A DNA stretch of 64,000 nt, from the NCBI RefSeq assembly GCF_001552675.1, contig NZ_BCRQ01000006.1, forward strand, positions 1 through 64,000. The letters run 5' to 3'. Within the stretch, counting starts at the first letter, position 1, and each line of letters opens with the position of its first letter. The stretch is from Alicyclobacillus sendaiensis NBRC 100866. Its GTDB lineage: Bacteria; Bacillota; Bacilli; Alicyclobacillales; Alicyclobacillaceae. A model generated the notes under the pieces. The model saw only the letters and a program-made list of their open reading frames with translations. It searched no databases and had not been told where the DNA came from. The position numbers and the translations under genes are program-made. Positions 63,510 to 64,000 of this stretch are shown here, piece by piece.

Positions 63510-64000
63510 TCACCTCGAAGATGTCGATGCTTGTTGCGCGCTCCAGGGTGGATAGCTCGGTTCGCCCGAAATAGGCGCCTGTCGCTTCAGGTGGAGTTCA
63601 GACGCATACCGGTCGATGTAGCCGGCGAGATCGTAAGAACTGAAGTTGCCCAAGGACACGCTCGGGCGTTGCGCGCATTCGGCTGAATGGGCTGGAGAAT
63701 CACGGGCTGAATGGTGTGCTCCGTGATGGGGATGACGAACACAGCCTGCTCGTTGTACCCGTCCGCCACCACGATGGCGTTGACCACGCCCTTCGCATCG
63801 TACCGCTCATTCCACTTGGCCTTGTACATTGGCACGTGCGCCATGAACAAGCCCTGTGTGTCCGTGAGCCCCGTCGACACGATCTTGCCTTCGTGATTGA
63901 TGACGATGACTCTCGCACCTGCGACCGTCGTCGAGGTGGACGATCCGACGCGAAACTCAATCTCCCCGCGGTCACTGGCGTAAATCCGAGCCTCGCGCGA
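63510..64000 (-). pseudogene. Frameshifted, edge-truncated gene with a carboxypeptidase-regulatory-like domain
   Basis: The frame entering from the right edge reads a beta-sandwich-like domain (ARVIVINHEGKIVSTGLTD, VVNAIVVADGYNEQAVFV) up to QPIQPNARN and then ends at 63587 in an unnatural tail. Restoring one base in the CCC at 63666-63664 joins it to a natural-looking 50-codon extension (SVSLGNFSSYDLAGYIDRYA, then ELHLKRQAPISGEPSYPPWS) that stops at 63510, seven bases before the next gene and next to its ribosome site. So the gene appears to carry a single-base deletion, which could be a real mutation, slippage-controlled expression or a sequencing error. The 5' end is outside the window. It probably encodes an exported protein working with the SpoIID-domain protein. 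Confidence 0.65.

Overview
The window is GC-rich chromosomal DNA from a spore-forming, Gram-positive bacterium. The best guess is an Alicyclobacillus-like thermoacidophilic Firmicute. The evidence is a CotF-type spore coat protein, a CggR-gapA pair, strong AGGAGG-type ribosome binding sites with frequent GTG and TTG starts, lipoproteins with lipoboxes, and many sugar and peptide uptake genes. The genus is inferred from gene content and style, not shown directly. I saw no rRNA, tRNA, CRISPR array, insertion sequence or prophage.

Layout. 1-3.4 kb: an acetyltransferase, then a minus-strand galactose operon (deoR-type repressor, galT, galK). 3.5-7.2 kb: a spore coat protein, two unknown proteins and an MFS exporter. 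7.4-11.8 kb: a short SPFH protein, polyphosphate kinase, and an HD-GYP phosphodiesterase followed by an unlisted 47-residue secreted peptide gene. 12-16.5 kb: an amide-nitrogen cluster with an NCS1 permease carrying a cysteine-rich tail, formamidase FmdA, an FmdB-type zinc ribbon and aliphatic amidase AmiE. 16.5-22.4 kb: an orphan sugar-binding lipoprotein with a HAMP-domain membrane sensor, a divergent ROK regulator, a NYN-domain protein, an MFS transporter and two very small membrane proteins. 22.5-26.7 kb: glycerate kinase, then a hexuronate operon (KDG kinase, KDPG aldolase, mannonate dehydratase). 26.8-30.4 kb: an inositol-monophosphatase-family enzyme, a YdcF-like protein, MsrB, a DUF1641 protein and an AraC regulator. 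30.6-34.2 kb: a heterodimeric ABC exporter. 34.5-40 kb: coaA, cggR-gapA with a visible CggR operator, exoA and purA. 40.1-46 kb: LysR, a two-component system and a lipoate-ligase-family protein in one run, then a second two-component system on the minus strand. 46.4-54.2 kb: an oligopeptide ABC operon (oppDFACB) plus a second binding protein with its own promoter. 54.2-60 kb: an unknown membrane-anchored protein, an NhaC antiporter and a second heterodimeric ABC exporter. 60.1-64 kb: two polytopic membrane proteins, a CopZ-like iron-sulfur/zinc protein, a SpoIID-domain protein, and a frameshifted gene running off the right edge.

How the parts work together. The galactose enzymes, the hexuronate pathway and CggR-GapA point to plant-sugar catabolism feeding glycolysis. 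The permease, FmdA and AmiE would import and hydrolyse short amides for nitrogen. The two-component system next to opp shares a 12-bp sequence with the promoter region of the second OppA, which suggests it controls peptide uptake. The most unusual unit is the HD-GYP protein translationally linked to a small exported peptide, laid out like a Rap-Phr signalling pair but with a cyclic-dinucleotide phosphodiesterase in place of Rap.
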